Shown: positions 1 through 10,893, counted from the stretch's first letter. The stretch is DNA of 64,000 bases from Bostrychus sinensis (GCA_020698575.1 CM036243.1:11833903-11897902), one strand, 5' to 3'. A program made the numbers and translations. Notes: generated by a model not told the origin, from the letters alone.

Positions 1-59
1 AAATTGATCCAATTATTTGAAATAGAACCCGAGGTTTGTGACAATTGTTGGAAATCAAA

Positions 60-1269
60 ATTCAAAAATATCTAGTCTTTTCTGTTTTGACAATATTTTG
101 AAATTTCCTCCAGCTATTCTTTAATATTTGATAGGACACCTGCAATCTATCCTTCCTCCACCTGCGCTCCGCCCTCCTACACTCTCGCCTCGCCTCTCGA
201 GCAGTCTCATTATACCAGGGCTTGTGTCTGGCTTTGGGGAGCTTTTAGTGGAGCAATTGAGTCCATGATGGTATTGCAGGTGGAAATAAAGGTCGATACA
301 AGGTGTTCCGTGCCATGGAATACAAGAGACCCAACGTCAGGCTCTGCACAAGTAAAAAGAGCAGAGAAACTTTCCGCGGACCTTGGCTTTAGCTGCCGTC
401 GGTAACGGACAGGAGCTCTATGTTTAAAAGGATCTTTCAATATAAAATCAAATAAAACAGGGCGGTGATCAGAAAACGCTGCGTCCTGGAGCTGCACATT
501 ATTAAGGTCAAGACCATGAGATATAACCAAATCTAAAATATGACCATGCTCGTGTGGGCGCAGTAGTATGTTGCGTAAAATTAAAAGCATCAATTAAATC
601 TAAAAACTGATTGGCCAAAGGCTTAGACGGACAGCAAACATGTACATTAAAATCCCCCACAATTAAAATTCGATCATACTGTGTCACAATAGTGGCAACA
701 TAGTCCGAGAAATCTTTTATAAAGTCTTTGTTATGCTTCGGTGGTCAGTAAATAAGTGCACATAACACTGGATCACAGTGCCCTATCTCAAAGCTACACA
801 GCTCAAAGGAGGAGAAAGACAGCGGTGCCAAGTTTTTATAAAAGAAACTGTCTTTAAATATAGCAGCAATGCCCCCTCCGCGACCAGTGCATCTCAGTAC
901 ATTAATAAAAGTACAAGAAGGGGGTAACAACTCCGAAAAGGCAGAGGACTCACTCGCATTTATCCAAGTCTCTGTCACAAACAGTACATCCAGAGAATGC
1001 AAGGAGAAGAAATCCCTCAGAATGAATGTCTTATTCATAACCGACCGTGCGTTAACAAGCGCACAGTTGGTGGGAACCTGGATATTTTCAGCCACAGGAG
1101 CTGCCCTGCTCAGTGGCTGAAGATTTGTGTAGTTTACACCGGCAGGAGGTGGGCAGGAGCGTGAGGCTCTAGCGCAGATAATAGTCCGCATAGGAAAGGT
1201 TTGTGGTGCGCCAGGCATGCAGGGGGTGCTAACGGAATGGTTGAAGTTGAGTATTGTGGTTTCTGGCAA
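60..1269 (-). pseudogene. LINE ORF2 N-terminal part: AP-type endonuclease and linker
   Basis: In minus-strand order the frame shows NCALVNARSVMNKT (N-terminal endonuclease block), FVTETWI (catalytic Glu block), GRGGGIAAIFK, then after a stop at about 745 the block ILIVGDFNVHV at about 640-665, and after a frameshift HILDLVISHG and FSDHRPVLF (the SDH metal-binding block) around 450-540. This is the apurinic-like endonuclease that nicks target DNA for target-primed reverse transcription. The order and spacing fit a CR1/L2 ORF2. At least one stop and one frameshift (near 560-600) inactivate it. The RT domain is not in the window. Confidence 0.85.
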
Positions 1270-1339
1270 TGGAGGGCAATGTGCTGAGGGAGTGTGTGGT
1301 GTAAACAGTCAGTCACGTGGGAGAACTTGCACGGCGTGT

Positions 1340-2503
1340 TGCAGATTAGCGGTTAACAAGCTGCTACCATATTTGTTAGGGTGCAGACCGTCAGGACGAA
1401 ACAGTGAGGATCAACCCCAGAACAAATTAAAATTATCAATAAAAGCACATGTTATGGGATCTGCACACGGATTGGAGCCAAGTATTAAGTGCTAAGATTC
1501 TGCTGAACCTGCCGCTGCCTCGGTGAAGAGTGGGGATAGGGCCAGAAATGAACACAGATAATCCATGGGAACGATGGAGAGAAAAAAGTTCACGGAAATC
1601 TTTTTTTGTTATTTCGGACTGCTAGTGGGTGGTGTCAATCGTACCAACATGGACTACCACCCTATGGATTGTGGCCGGGACAGAGTTGAGCAGAGATGGA
1701 AGATGCTTTAGTAATGTTGGTACTGTGGCTCCAGGGACACAATGTGTGACTGCATTGAAAAAGCGAACATTTCTTATAATGGAGTCTCCTATTATAAGTG
1801 TAGATGGGACAAAGAGCGGCCGGGGCGAGGAGGGAGAGTGTAGCAGTGCATCAGTGCCAGAGGGGCTCCGGTGTCTTCCCAGGTCTAAGTCAGTCTGAAG
1901 CGTATCATCTGAAGGAGCAAGACTAGCCACCGGGCCGGGCAGCTGGGTCACTGGAGGTGACGGAGCGTAGAGCCCACCAGACCGCCTCAGGACAGCCTCC
2001 TTCAGAAACTTCCTCCGAGCAGAAGACTTAGTTGGACGGCACTGGGATTCTCTGGTGGATTTTGCAGACTGGAGTGACTACGGAGCATTACGCACAGGAC
2101 TTGGTGGAAGCACGCCCGCAGTTGGGACTCGTGGACAGCCTGGATCACTTCTTGATAAAGCCGGGAACTCCAGGGAGGACTCCAGGTCGGGAAGCACCTG
2201 CGCCGCTGGAGCAACAGCTGGAGGGACCGGTGAGTCCGTGGCAAGGGCCGCGTAGCGGTTGGAGAGGCTCAAGCCGGGAATACTCCTGACCCCGACCAAG
2301 CTCCTCCTGCGCCCGTGGACAGAAGCCTCTTCATCCAACAACTGCCGCTTTGGAGTTGAGCACGAAGACGGCCGTGGACAGGTGGACCGATCCCATACAA
2401 CCGTGTCGTAGTAGGTGGCGTTGAGTGAGGCTAACCGCTTGTGCTGACTGCACGCAACGTCCATAAGTTTGGAAATGAGTCCTTCTTTCTCCTGTAACTC
2501 CAC
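1340..2503 (-). pseudogene. LINE ORF1 relic with SGNH-hydrolase (esterase) domain
   Basis: The minus-strand frame begins near 2503 with a charged, helix-like start (MELQEKEGLISKLMDVA), passes a LSNRYAAL motif at about 2240-2270 that is common in ORF1 of fish L2-like LINEs, then shifts frame into the 1951-1622 segment. That segment carries IIGDSIIRNVR (the block I Ser of SGNH hydrolases) and VVVHVGT (the G/N block, with I where N is usual in GTND). Further down, near 1360-1430, DNFNLFWG and RPDGLHPN give the C-terminal Asp-x-x-His block. In the family this ORF1 is an RNA-binding and esterase-like protein of the retrotransposon particle. Frameshifts and stops separate the blocks, so it is a pseudogene. 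Confidence 0.75.
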
Positions 2504-3080
2504 AGAGAGTCGGCGAACATCTTGAAGGTCAGAAATCTTTTTGTTACAGTTTTTAGTGTGATCTCAGTGAGTTCAGATCTGTCTTTATGAGCCATGACAA
2601 GCTGGAAGGCTCAGGGGTACGAGGAAGTAAAAACAGTGCGTAAATCAACGATCCCCAGTTGCAAATCCAAGTATTCAAAGCAGTAGAAGAAGAGTAAAAA
2701 ATATTAAAACAATAAATAATGAGTAAAAATGGCCAACCGGATCATCCAGTGTCGATAAAATGAGTTTAAAACGGCCTTAGCAAAGCCAAAAGCACACGGT
2801 GGCTGCCATCTTGCACAACCAGCAGGATTTTGCGATGTTGAGATTGCAACTATTAACGCAAAATCAAGCAAACCCCGCAAATTCAGCGCGACCCTGCAAC
2901 TTTGTCCAAACTCCAAAACTCTCTCAGCAGCAGCGCACTGGTAATGCGCGGCGGAGGTCGGGTTGAGCCACAGACAAAGTGACGTGGAGGTGCAGTGCGG
3001 AGGACGGAGGACGGAGGTGTGGTGCGGAGCTATAGCGCAGAGATCAAACGCATGGGACTAAAGGATGAGACAAAGGCGGT

Positions 3081-3689
3081 GCTTTCTAGTTTTGTCTTGT
3101 GTCGCTCTGAAAAGCTGTCTGCGTTGCCATGGTGATATAGTTGCCTAAAAAGTTGAATGGGCAGCCTATTTAGGCAAAAATGAAGTTTGAGGTCATTGGT
3201 CTTTAAACCTTAATGTTGCAGGCTAAAAAACTTCTTGAAAACCTATAGCACAGCAGACTTCCTCTGTTTTTAATGACTGGATGTTCTACAGCACACAACA
3301 GGAATCACCAGAGAAGATCTGAGAGGAACAGAATCACAATCAGCTGCAGGAGCCCCAAAAAACAGCCTTATAACACAGCAATATCATTTTAAAAAGTAGG
3401 TACACTTGGCTTGTTCAAATACAGGTATTTTTAATTGGATTAATTACCACCTCACATATGTTTAAAAACATATTTTGTTAGTTTTTACAGTTCTAGCTAA
3501 TATTTTTAAGAAGAATGATAGACCAAAAAAAAAAATTGCAACTTTTAGTGCAACTTTTAAGAAAATCCCCCATAAAATCACAGGGCCTTCTCTTCTATTT
3601 GACTTGTCTGATTGCACTTTAACCTCAAGAGGAAATCAAGCAATAAAGCTAAACTTGTTTTGGACAATTTCTCTGTTGTCTTCAAGTGG
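3081..3689. other. No gene recognised; probably transposon interior
   Basis: About 600 bases of AT-rich sequence between the LINE leader and a hAT-like terminus. It could be the interior of the hAT whose right end is at 3775, because no matching left end is visible. Short open frames here have no recognisable motif. Confidence 0.4.
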
Positions 3690-3775
3690 GGGAAAAAATA
3701 ATTTTTAAATCATAAATCGAATTTTTTGTGAAAAATTCTGAGATTTTTTTTTTTAGGCTAAATCGCCCAGCTCTA
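3690..3775. mobile_element. hAT-like right terminus fragment
   Basis: The segment ends in AAATCGCCCAGCTCTA, closely resembling the right ends of other hAT copies here (for example ATCGCCCAGCCCTA at 54181-54194). A matching left end and TSD are not visible, so the rest of the element is missing or too diverged. Confidence 0.45.
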
Positions 3776-3816
3776 CTTGTGGCTGGACTTGGCATCTTTT
3801 TGGTGATGCTTCCTGG

Positions 3817-4267
3817 TTGCTTGGAAAATCCAGACTGATATGTCTCTGTATTATTATACAGAGAAATATCAGTCTGGTCACCAAGCCGTCCATCGTGGTT
3901 GGATTCAAATCCCAACCGTACCGTGCATTTTGATTCATTTATTTAAGTCACGTGTTCTTCATGAGCAGCGTCCTCAACAACAACAATCAATATGGCGACC
4001 CAGGAGCCGAGAGTTTGTTTCATTCACTGGTAAATTCCGTTTTAAATGACCAAAAACATATAGCGTCATTAAAACCACAGCAGCTTACAGCACTATTAAA
4101 AAAAAAAAAGCTTTTGCGTTGCTCACTTTCTTGTCACTTTGTTAACGTCACATCTGCCATTTTCTGATTGCCTTACTCCGCTGTCAATTTACTCGGGTTT
4201 GCTCCGCTCTAGAAATCGAACTGATTCCATGGCTGTACCAGCGGATGAGTCTGGAATTTCCAGGCAA
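3817..4267. mobile_element. Hairpin-ended MITE with 9-bp TSD, copy 1
   Basis: A 451-bp non-autonomous DNA element. The flanks are the exact 9-bp duplication GCTTCCTGG at 3808-3816 and 4268-4276. The ends are imperfect TIRs (TTGCTTGGAAAATCCAGACT at left; reverse complement of right TTGCCTGGAAATTCCAGACT). Inside the left TIR is a hairpin at about 3830-3877 with arms around TCTCTGTAT/ATACAGAGA. The right-end hairpin has lost about 16 bases of one arm compared with copy 2 at 50048-50523, which is inverted. The open frame inside has no known motif. A 9-bp TSD is typical of Mutator-like elements (Merlin, 8-9 bp, is an alternative); the superfamily is inferred. Confidence 0.85.
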
Positions 4268-4276
4268 GCTTCCTGG

Positions 4277-5586
4277 ATCCAGATGTTGTTACTGATCCAA
4301 AACAAATACTAATAACTTCTTTTTTGCTTTCTTTCTTACTGACCTTTCCTAAAAATTTGACAATATCACCATTATTTTTTTTTAATTTCTAGCTTGACTG
4401 GCAATGTCAGTATAGGGTTACATGTTTGTGCATTTAAAATTTAATTCTTTAAAAATTGACAAGACCACACATCAACGTTTATATCTTATTGAAATTCAGG
4501 CCAGATTCAGCACTGTCACTCAATAAATCATTATTGCAAAATGCTTTCATTGGCATGTTTGTCTTTGGAAATGGGAAGTAGCTGCAAAACTCTGCACATT
4601 TTTCTCCCCCTTTTTATTTCTCCCTCACACACACACTTCCACTTCTTGGTGCGTGAACGTCCGACCTTTCTCTTCCCGATGCTGTCCGCTATCTGTTTAG
4701 AGAAAGAAATAGATTGCTTGCTTGGTGTAATCAATTTTTTGTCAGCTCATCAGATTTCTCCCTAAAAGCGCCAGTGCTCAGGACACTACTGGGATTTTTG
4801 CAATGACATAATAAACACCAGTGTACTTTAAGTTCTACAGTGGTTTACATATGTGAAAGATTGCCACTTGATAACTCTTTATAGCATCTTATAGCCTAAA
4901 CAGCAGCTGAGAGGGGTTTGTTTGTTTACCTGTACATTTTTGCACCAGATAAGATTAGCAATTTGGGGTCTTCCATTGGTTTTGGTGTGTGTGCTGCAAG
5001 GCAATTAAAACTTGGACACAACAAAATAATAGTGAAAGCCCTGCCTACCAACAGAAAAAAAAAACATATACTTGTTGTGCCTTTGGGTCAGACACATGAA
5101 CGGGTTCATAGAATTAATAAGTTACTTGAATAGTAGTTCATAGTCAATAAATAAATGAGTTAGATTTATTGTAAAAGTTGTTAAAAAGTTATTTATTAGT
5201 TTTGAAAACTAGTCTGTACTTAGATGGTTTTTGTATCAACTGTCTCGCGATAGTAATAATCCAGGGCTTTTGTTCTTTCAGTAGCTGACCTTTGGTGCCA
5301 TTTTTGTTTTAATCAAGCCAATATTTGTGGAAAGTAAGGACTCTAACTCACAGCTAAAGTGCTGAATGTGTTCTAATGTGTGTGCCTTGGAACCTTTCGC
5401 CTTTGTGAGTATAAATGTGCTATGAAGCACTTAAGTAGAGGCTGTAATTGTTACAAAGCTTAACACCTGATTCAAACTAAACACACGTCTCTGACACGGC
5501 ATCTATTTGTTGCAGAGGTTGTACTGGACATGTAACAGACATGCAACACATTCAGTGTAAATTGGGCATAAGACTGTGTACATGTA
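4277..5586. other. Intergenic or intronic DNA, nothing recognised
   Basis: AT-rich sequence with short poly-T and poly-A runs. I see no TIR pairs, SINE boxes or coding motifs. The short open frames are chance. Confidence 0.5.
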
Positions 5587-6411
5587 GTGTTAACTAAGGG
5601 TGCTCCGATCGATCGGCCGGGATCGGTGATCTGCCGATCATGGCTAAAAATAGAGTGATCGGTAATCGGTAAAATGGGCCGATCAGAAGGGCCAATCAAA
5701 TTACAACAAACACATGAGGCTCTCACATCTACTGTCCTGCAACTCCGGTTTGATTAAACAGCAGTAGTGTTGTTCTAGCAGTGTTTGTATGTTAAGCCCG
5801 GGTTATAACTAACACAAACCTGCCCTGGAGCTGCTGCTTTATGTCCCCGCTTTGTCCCCGCCTGCTCTTGGAGCAAACGGGACAGAACCGAGGCACAGCA
5901 GTGCGTGTATTTGCAAACGCCAATGCAAATAGAGCTACAGCTAACCCGCTAACATTTACGTTAAAAGCATTAAGAAAGTTCAGAGTCTGCCTGTGTCTTG
6001 TTACGCAGAGAAAACTGTGCGTTTTGTGGCTTAAACTGAACCAAATGTCTGCTAATGGACTGGAATGTGTCTGTGTGTCTGAGAAGAGCACCTTTCATCG
6101 TTGTCTTTTCTGCTCTTGTGCATGTTTTCTTCATTCAGACATTGACAAAACTGGCTGCAGGAGCTGTCTGCTCTTTAGTCCACTGTGTTTCAACCTGGTT
6201 TGGCTGCGCGTTACGCGCTGCGCCCGCGGACTCGCACTAAAGGCACCAGTTAAGAACAGTTGATTGTTACATCAGCGGAGCATTGAAACAAAACCACACC
6301 GACACTTATGGGCACACATTAAAGGCCAATAATGCAACAAAACCTCCTCTAAAACAAAAAAATAAGTAGAATTTTGTTGTACTTTTACATTTACAAAGAC
6401 TACAGTATTTT

Positions 6412-8394
6412 CTCCCACCTCTGGGAGAGCTTCAACCAGATCCCGGGGGAGGTTGGAGACATTGAGTCCGAGCGGACCATGTTCTCCACCTCTATTGTCT
6501 ATTGTGGCTCGTGGGACTCCTGAGGCAGCTGACAGGTACCGGAAGGCCAAGCGTGCCGCTGCCCGGGCAGTTGTGGAGGCAAAAACTCGGGTCTGGGAGG
6601 AGTTCGGGGAGGCCATGGAGGAGGACTATCGGTCGGCCTCGAAGAAATTCTGGCAAACCGTCCGGCGCCTCAGGAGGGGAAAGCGGTGCTTCGCCAACAC
6701 TGTTTACAGTGGAGGTGGGGGGCTGCTAACCTCGACTGGGGATGTTGTCGGGCGGTGGAAGGAATACTTCGAGGATCTCCTCAATCCTGCCAACATGTCT
6801 TCCGTCGAGGAGGCAGAGGCTGGGGACTCGGAGGTGGACTCGTTCATCACCCAAGCTGAAGTCACTGAGGTGGTTAAAAAGCTCCTCGGTGGCAAGGCAC
6901 CGGGGGTGGATGAGATCCGCCCTGAGTACCTCAAGTCTCTGGATGTTGTGGGGCTGTCATGGCTGACATGTCTCTGCAGCATCGCGTGGCGGTCAGGGAC
7001 AGTACCTCTGGACTGGCAGACCGGGGTGGTGGTTCCTCTTTTTAAGAAGGGGGACCGGAGGGTGTGTTCCAACTACAGGGGGATCACACTTCTCAGCCTC
7101 CCCGGGAAAGTCTATTCCAGGGTACTGGAGAGGAGAATTCGCCCGATAGTCGAACCTCGGATTCAGGAGGAACAATGCGGTTTTCGTCCCGGTCGTGGAA
7201 CAGTGGACCAGCTCTATACCCTCCATAGGGTGCTTGAGGGCTCGTGGGAGTTCGCCCAACCTGTCCACATGTGTTTTGTGGATTTGGAGAAGGCGTTCGA
7301 CCGTGTCCCTCGTGGTATCCTGTGGGGGGTGCTCTGGGAGTATGGGGTCCGAGGCCCTCTGCTAAGGGCTGTCCGGTCCCTGTACAAACACAGCAGGAGC
7401 TTGGTTCGCATTGCCGGTTGTAAGTCAGACCTGTTCCCAGTGCATGTTGGACTCCGGCAGGGCTGCCCTTTGTCACCGGTTCTGTTCATAATTTTTATGG
7501 ACAGAATTTCTAGGCACAGCCAGGGGCCGGAGGGCGTCTGGTTTGGGAACCACAGGATTTCATCTCTGCTTTTTGCAGATGATGTTGTCCTGTTGGCTTC
7601 ATGAAGCCAAGACCTTCAGCATGTGCTGGGGCGGTTTGCAGCCGAGTGTGAAGCGGCTGGGATGAGAATCAGCACCTCCAAGTCCGAGGCCATGGTTCTC
7701 GACCAGAAAAGGGTGGTTTGCCCTCTTCAGGTTGGGGGAGAGCTCCTGCCTCAAGTGGAGGAGTTTAAGTATCTTGGGGTCTTGTTCACGAGTGAGGGAA
7801 GGATGGAGCGTGAGATCGACAGGCGGATCGGTGCAGCGTCTGCAGTAATGCGGTCATTGTATCGGTCTGTTGTGGTAAAGAAGGAGCTGAGCCAAAAGGC
7901 GAAGCTCTCGATTTACCGGTCGATCTACGTTCCTACTCTCACCTATGGTCATGAGCTTTGGGTCATGACCGAAAGGACAAGATCCCGGATACAAGCGGCT
8001 GAAATGAGTTTTCTCCGCAGGGTGGCTGGGCGCTCCCTTAGAGATAGGGTGAGGAGCTCTGTCACCCGGGAGGAGCTCAGAGTAGAGCCGCTGCTTCTGC
8101 TTCTCCACATCGAGAGGAGTCAGTTGAGGTGGCTCGGGCATCTGTTCCGGATGCCTCCTGGACGCCTCCCTGGGGAGGTGTTCCGGGCATGTCCCACTGG
8201 GAGGAGGCCCCGGGGAAGACCTAGGACACGCTGGAGGGACTACGTCTCTCAGCTGGCCTGGGAACGCCTTGGGGTGCCCCCGGCAGAGCTGGAGGAAGTG
8301 TCTGTGGAGAGGGAAGTCTGGGCATCTCTGCTTAGACTGCTGCCCCCGCGACCCGGCCCCGGATAAAGCGGAAGAAGATGGATGGATGGATGGA
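6412..8394 (+). mobile_element. Rex3-like RTE LINE, 5'-truncated, inserted in the hAT
   Basis: Flanked by the exact 11-bp TSD TACAGTATTTT at 6401-6411 and 8395-8405. The 3' end carries the GATG-repeat tail (GAAGAAGATGGATGGATGGA) typical of Rex3-type RTE elements. The copy starts at the point matching about 31009 of the full-length element at 29737-33108, so it lacks leader, endonuclease and part of the RT upstream region. It also has a roughly 130-bp internal deletion near 6500. Over the rest the two copies differ at roughly 30-35 positions in 1.85 kb by eye, so this insertion is fairly recent. Confidence 0.93.
6453..8366 (+). pseudogene. RTE reverse transcriptase, truncated, one nonsense codon
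   Basis: The frame from 6453 to 7604 carries RT blocks: GGKAPGVDEIRPEYL, VVVPLFKKGDRR with NYRGITLLS, QCGFRPGRGTVDQLYTL, CFVDLEKAFDRVPR (motif A Asp), LRQGCPLSPVLFIIFMD (motif B) and LLFADDVVLLAS (motif C, FADD). It ends at a TGA at 7602-7604 where the full-length copy reads TCA. The same frame continues at once to 8366 with the C-terminal region (KYLGVLFTSEGRM, RSQLRWLGHLFRM). A 6-bp in-frame insertion near 8095 adds two Leu. In life the protein primes reverse transcription on nicked target DNA. The missing endonuclease and the stop make it inactive. Confidence 0.9.
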
Positions 8395-8556
8395 TACAGT
8401 ATTTTTCAAGTGGAACTAATAATAGCCTGCATACATTACATTACTACATTGAAGACCATGTGATCAGTATCAGCCATGATTGGTATCGGCCGATCACAGC
8501 AAAGGCTGATCGTGATCGGCCTCAAAAATCATGATCGGAGCACCCTTAGTGTTAAC

Positions 8557-9005
8557 CTATTGGTCGTAGCCAAGCTAACGTTCCCATGTTGTGTCATGTG
8601 CCACTTGTATTCAAACTAGCTTTTTGTGTCTAGTGTTCCCCACATTCAGTGTATCTGATCTCTGTTTTTTCTGTGTGTTGCATTTACAAAATATATCACA
8701 TAAAGGAGAACTTCCAAATAAGAAAAGCAAGCCTTGTGCGGAGCCTTCTTTATATTTGTGTGTTTGCTGTATAACAGCACATAGTCTTGGTAGGACCTCA
8801 TAAAACCTTTAATTATCTCTGCCAGGAAAGCTATAATTTAGCAGTGGTTTGTTGGTCTGTTACTCAAGAAGTAATGGTTGACTTTTAATGAAACCTTGGG
8901 TCCATCCTTTTGTTCATGTGTGAGATAATGCCAAAGACACTTACTCCAGCCACAAGTGGTCAGTAAAGGAACATGATCTTAGTGGATTCTTTAAAATGGT
9001 AAGAT
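8557..9005. other. Intergenic DNA with a fragment of a CTCTGCCA-type repeat
   Basis: Mostly unremarkable. Positions 8810-8900 (TATCTCTGCCAGGAAAGC, then TTGTTGGTCTGTTACTC, AAGTAATGGTTGACTTTTAA) match by eye the interspersed repeat also seen at 11628, 20206 and 57830. I do not know its class. Confidence 0.4.
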
Positions 9006-9007
9006 GT

Positions 9008-9184
9008 GAGGGCCTTGTGGCTCAGTGGATAGAGCCAAGTTCCGTTGTGATAGGAGAGACAGATAATCAGGGAGAGAGACAGGTGAATAACATTGAGCAA
9101 ATTTGCTCTATCCGTGGATTGAACTGGGGTCTCTCCAGTTTATGTGGTATGCGCTCTACCAATTGAGCCACACAGGCACCCCGA
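9008..9184 (-). repeat. tRNA-derived SINE-like fragment
   Basis: Read on the minus strand from 9184, GGTGCCTGTGTGGCTCAATT then GGTAGAGCGCATACCAC resembles a tRNA 5' half with an A box. CCCCAGTTCAATCCACGG is a B-box-like segment. On the plus side, 9011-9040 (CCTTGTGGCTCAGTGGATAG) is a second A-box-like start. There is no clean cloverleaf, so this is a SINE head, not a tRNA gene. Confidence 0.55.
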
Positions 9185-9189
9185 TATCT

Positions 9190-10180
9190 TCTATATCTTT
9201 ACCACTGCAATTAGTTTGTAAAATGTTGGTGTGCACAGCCTTAAGCCAATTAAAAACAAAACAGGGAAAGTGCTGTTTGCCAACAGAAAGCAAAAGATTT
9301 ATCCAATAAACATTTTTGTACTATTCTTACACTGTAAACATCTATCTGCACTAGTCATATTTCAGAGCACCGTAAACAGCAGGATTAGATTATATTTTTG
9401 TACAAGGCAGAAAAATGCATCTACCTTGACACATCTTTACATTTGTGTTGTCATTGATATTCATGAGGGCAATTCAGGAGATGTAAAATAAATAAAGTAA
9501 AACAAGGCCAATTTTTCAAGACGCGGTTTTCAAGCACTGGGCCATTTGTAAAACCAGTTTGGATGAATACACATGAAATAAATGTTAACTTTGATGACAG
9601 GCTATTAATAAAAGTCAGTGCTACTTGATTTAGAGGCTTTGCAGGAGCGAGAGCGAGGGGAGGTGTGTAAGTGGGCACAGTAGGGGAGCCTTATCACAGG
9701 CTAACTCATGTTGCTGGGCTCTTTGCTCTTTTATCCAGCTATATTTGGTTCCTTTATCACAAGTAGTACACAACAAGTATTAATGAACAACCAATCAATC
9801 CTGCAACAGTGTTACAATGTTGTTGTGTTGACATCTGGGTTACTCAGATATTGAAAACATAAACAGTTACTCTTGCTATTGTCCTTAAAGTAGATGTACT
9901 GTGTGTTGTGTAGTAATCAAATTGTAAGAAGTGTGTAAAAAAGACCAAATGTTTTTCATATGAATCAAGTAATATTCTATCCTCATGTACCTGCCATTTA
10001 GCACAATTTGGAGACAATTTGGATGTAGAGATTTAAAAAATTGTATTATTTGTTTTACAATTTAGTATTGATGACACCCTAAGCCTAATTTAAAGCTTCA
10101 TAAGGCTTTAAATTGACTTCTGCTCCACCAAGGATCTCTGAGGTGCACAAAACACATACGCTCGCCTGTACCCCCCTTGT
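9190..10180. other. Intergenic DNA, nothing recognised
   Basis: About 1 kb with no TIR pair, SINE head or coding similarity that I can see. Short frames near 9451-9678 and 10108-10290 carry no motif. Confidence 0.45.
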
Positions 10181-10186
10181 AATATG

Positions 10187-10893
10187 CAGGGTTTCCGCCA
10201 AAGAAAAATAAAAATGTCCGTATTGGAGATGTTAATAAACATTGCGTGCGTAGCACCCAATCCAAGGGCGCGAAGCCCCGTCGGCATCACCTCGGCATCA
10301 CTGGGGGTATCCCCCCCTCCACACCGTGGGAAGGGTGTAGAAAATTTTTGTATTTCAGTACCTGAAAATGGCCTTTCTTAGCATATCTGGGCGATATTTT
10401 GATGTATAAAACACCATGCTGTTGAGATACCTTAATCCGGTTATTCTCTGTAGTTTTTCATAATCTGAGGCCCCATGCATTTGTGACAAAATTATTTATT
10501 TACAACTCTCCAGTAAACTCACGTAACAATCTGAATCGCGACAGATGCCCAGCTGTTTTTACCAATGCCCAACATCGGAAGGTGAGGGCTTGTTGTGCCC
10601 GCCATTGTGATCTCATGTCACTGCGCAGGGAACTCCGCCTAATATAGTGACCTACTGCGCATAACGTCACGGAAGTTTACCTTTTTCGGGGGGCGGACTC
10701 TGGTATATGACTGGCTAGATGTAAAGTAGATAAGATTTGTATCTAATGGCACTGCCGCATATCAGACCTGACTGGCTGGTATCCTTACCAATAATGGCAC
10801 AGTATGAGGTACTAGCTGGGGTAAAATAACATTTGATTAGCGGGGGGAAAATGTCCGTTTACCGGTCGAAAAAAGGGGGTCGCAAGAACCCTG
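10187..10893. mobile_element. Candidate DNA transposon with CAGGGTT ends
   Basis: The GC-rich island begins CAGGGTTTCCGCC and ends with the inverted partner AACCCTG. The decamer AAATGTCCGT appears as a direct repeat near both ends (about 10212 and 10849). The right end has a G-rich run (AAAAAAGGGGGTCGC). I could not find a matching TSD (TGTAATATG against GGTATGTGT), so boundaries and class (hAT-like by its CAGGG start) are uncertain. No protein motif. Confidence 0.4.

Larger units (their letters stand above)
1..3080 (-). mobile_element. L2/CR1-type LINE, 5' two-thirds, decayed, runs off the left edge
   Basis: This is a non-LTR retrotransposon read on the minus strand. From high to low coordinate it shows a GC-rich 5' leader (about 2580-3080), an ORF1 with an SGNH-esterase block, then an endonuclease region followed by the basic linker that precedes reverse transcriptase in this group (positions 220 down to about 60, beginning PWYNETAREARRECRRAERR). 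The RT itself would lie beyond coordinate 1. An esterase ORF1 plus AP-type endonuclease fits CR1-like/L2 LINEs of fish; the exact family is inferred. The 5' boundary is a guess from base composition. Several stops and frameshifts break both frames, so this copy is dead. Confidence 0.8.
5595..8548. mobile_element. hAT non-autonomous element (GATCGG family), copy A, split by a LINE
   Basis: The left end TAAGGGTGCTCCGATC and right end GATCGGAGCACCCTTA are perfect 16-bp TIRs. The flanking duplication GTGTTAAC (5587-5594 and 8549-8556) is a perfect 8-bp TSD, the hAT signature. Subterminal sequence is dense in GATCGG/CCGATC repeats, as expected for transposase-binding regions. Without the inserted LINE (6412-8394) the element is about 1 kb. 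Copy B at 61633-62562 has the same ends and interior without the LINE. There is no transposase ORF. Confidence 0.92.

Noticed and set aside
9120..9184. Possible functional tRNA gene on the minus strand
   Set aside because: A and B boxes are only approximate, the acceptor stem does not close, and the segment continues into SINE-like sequence.
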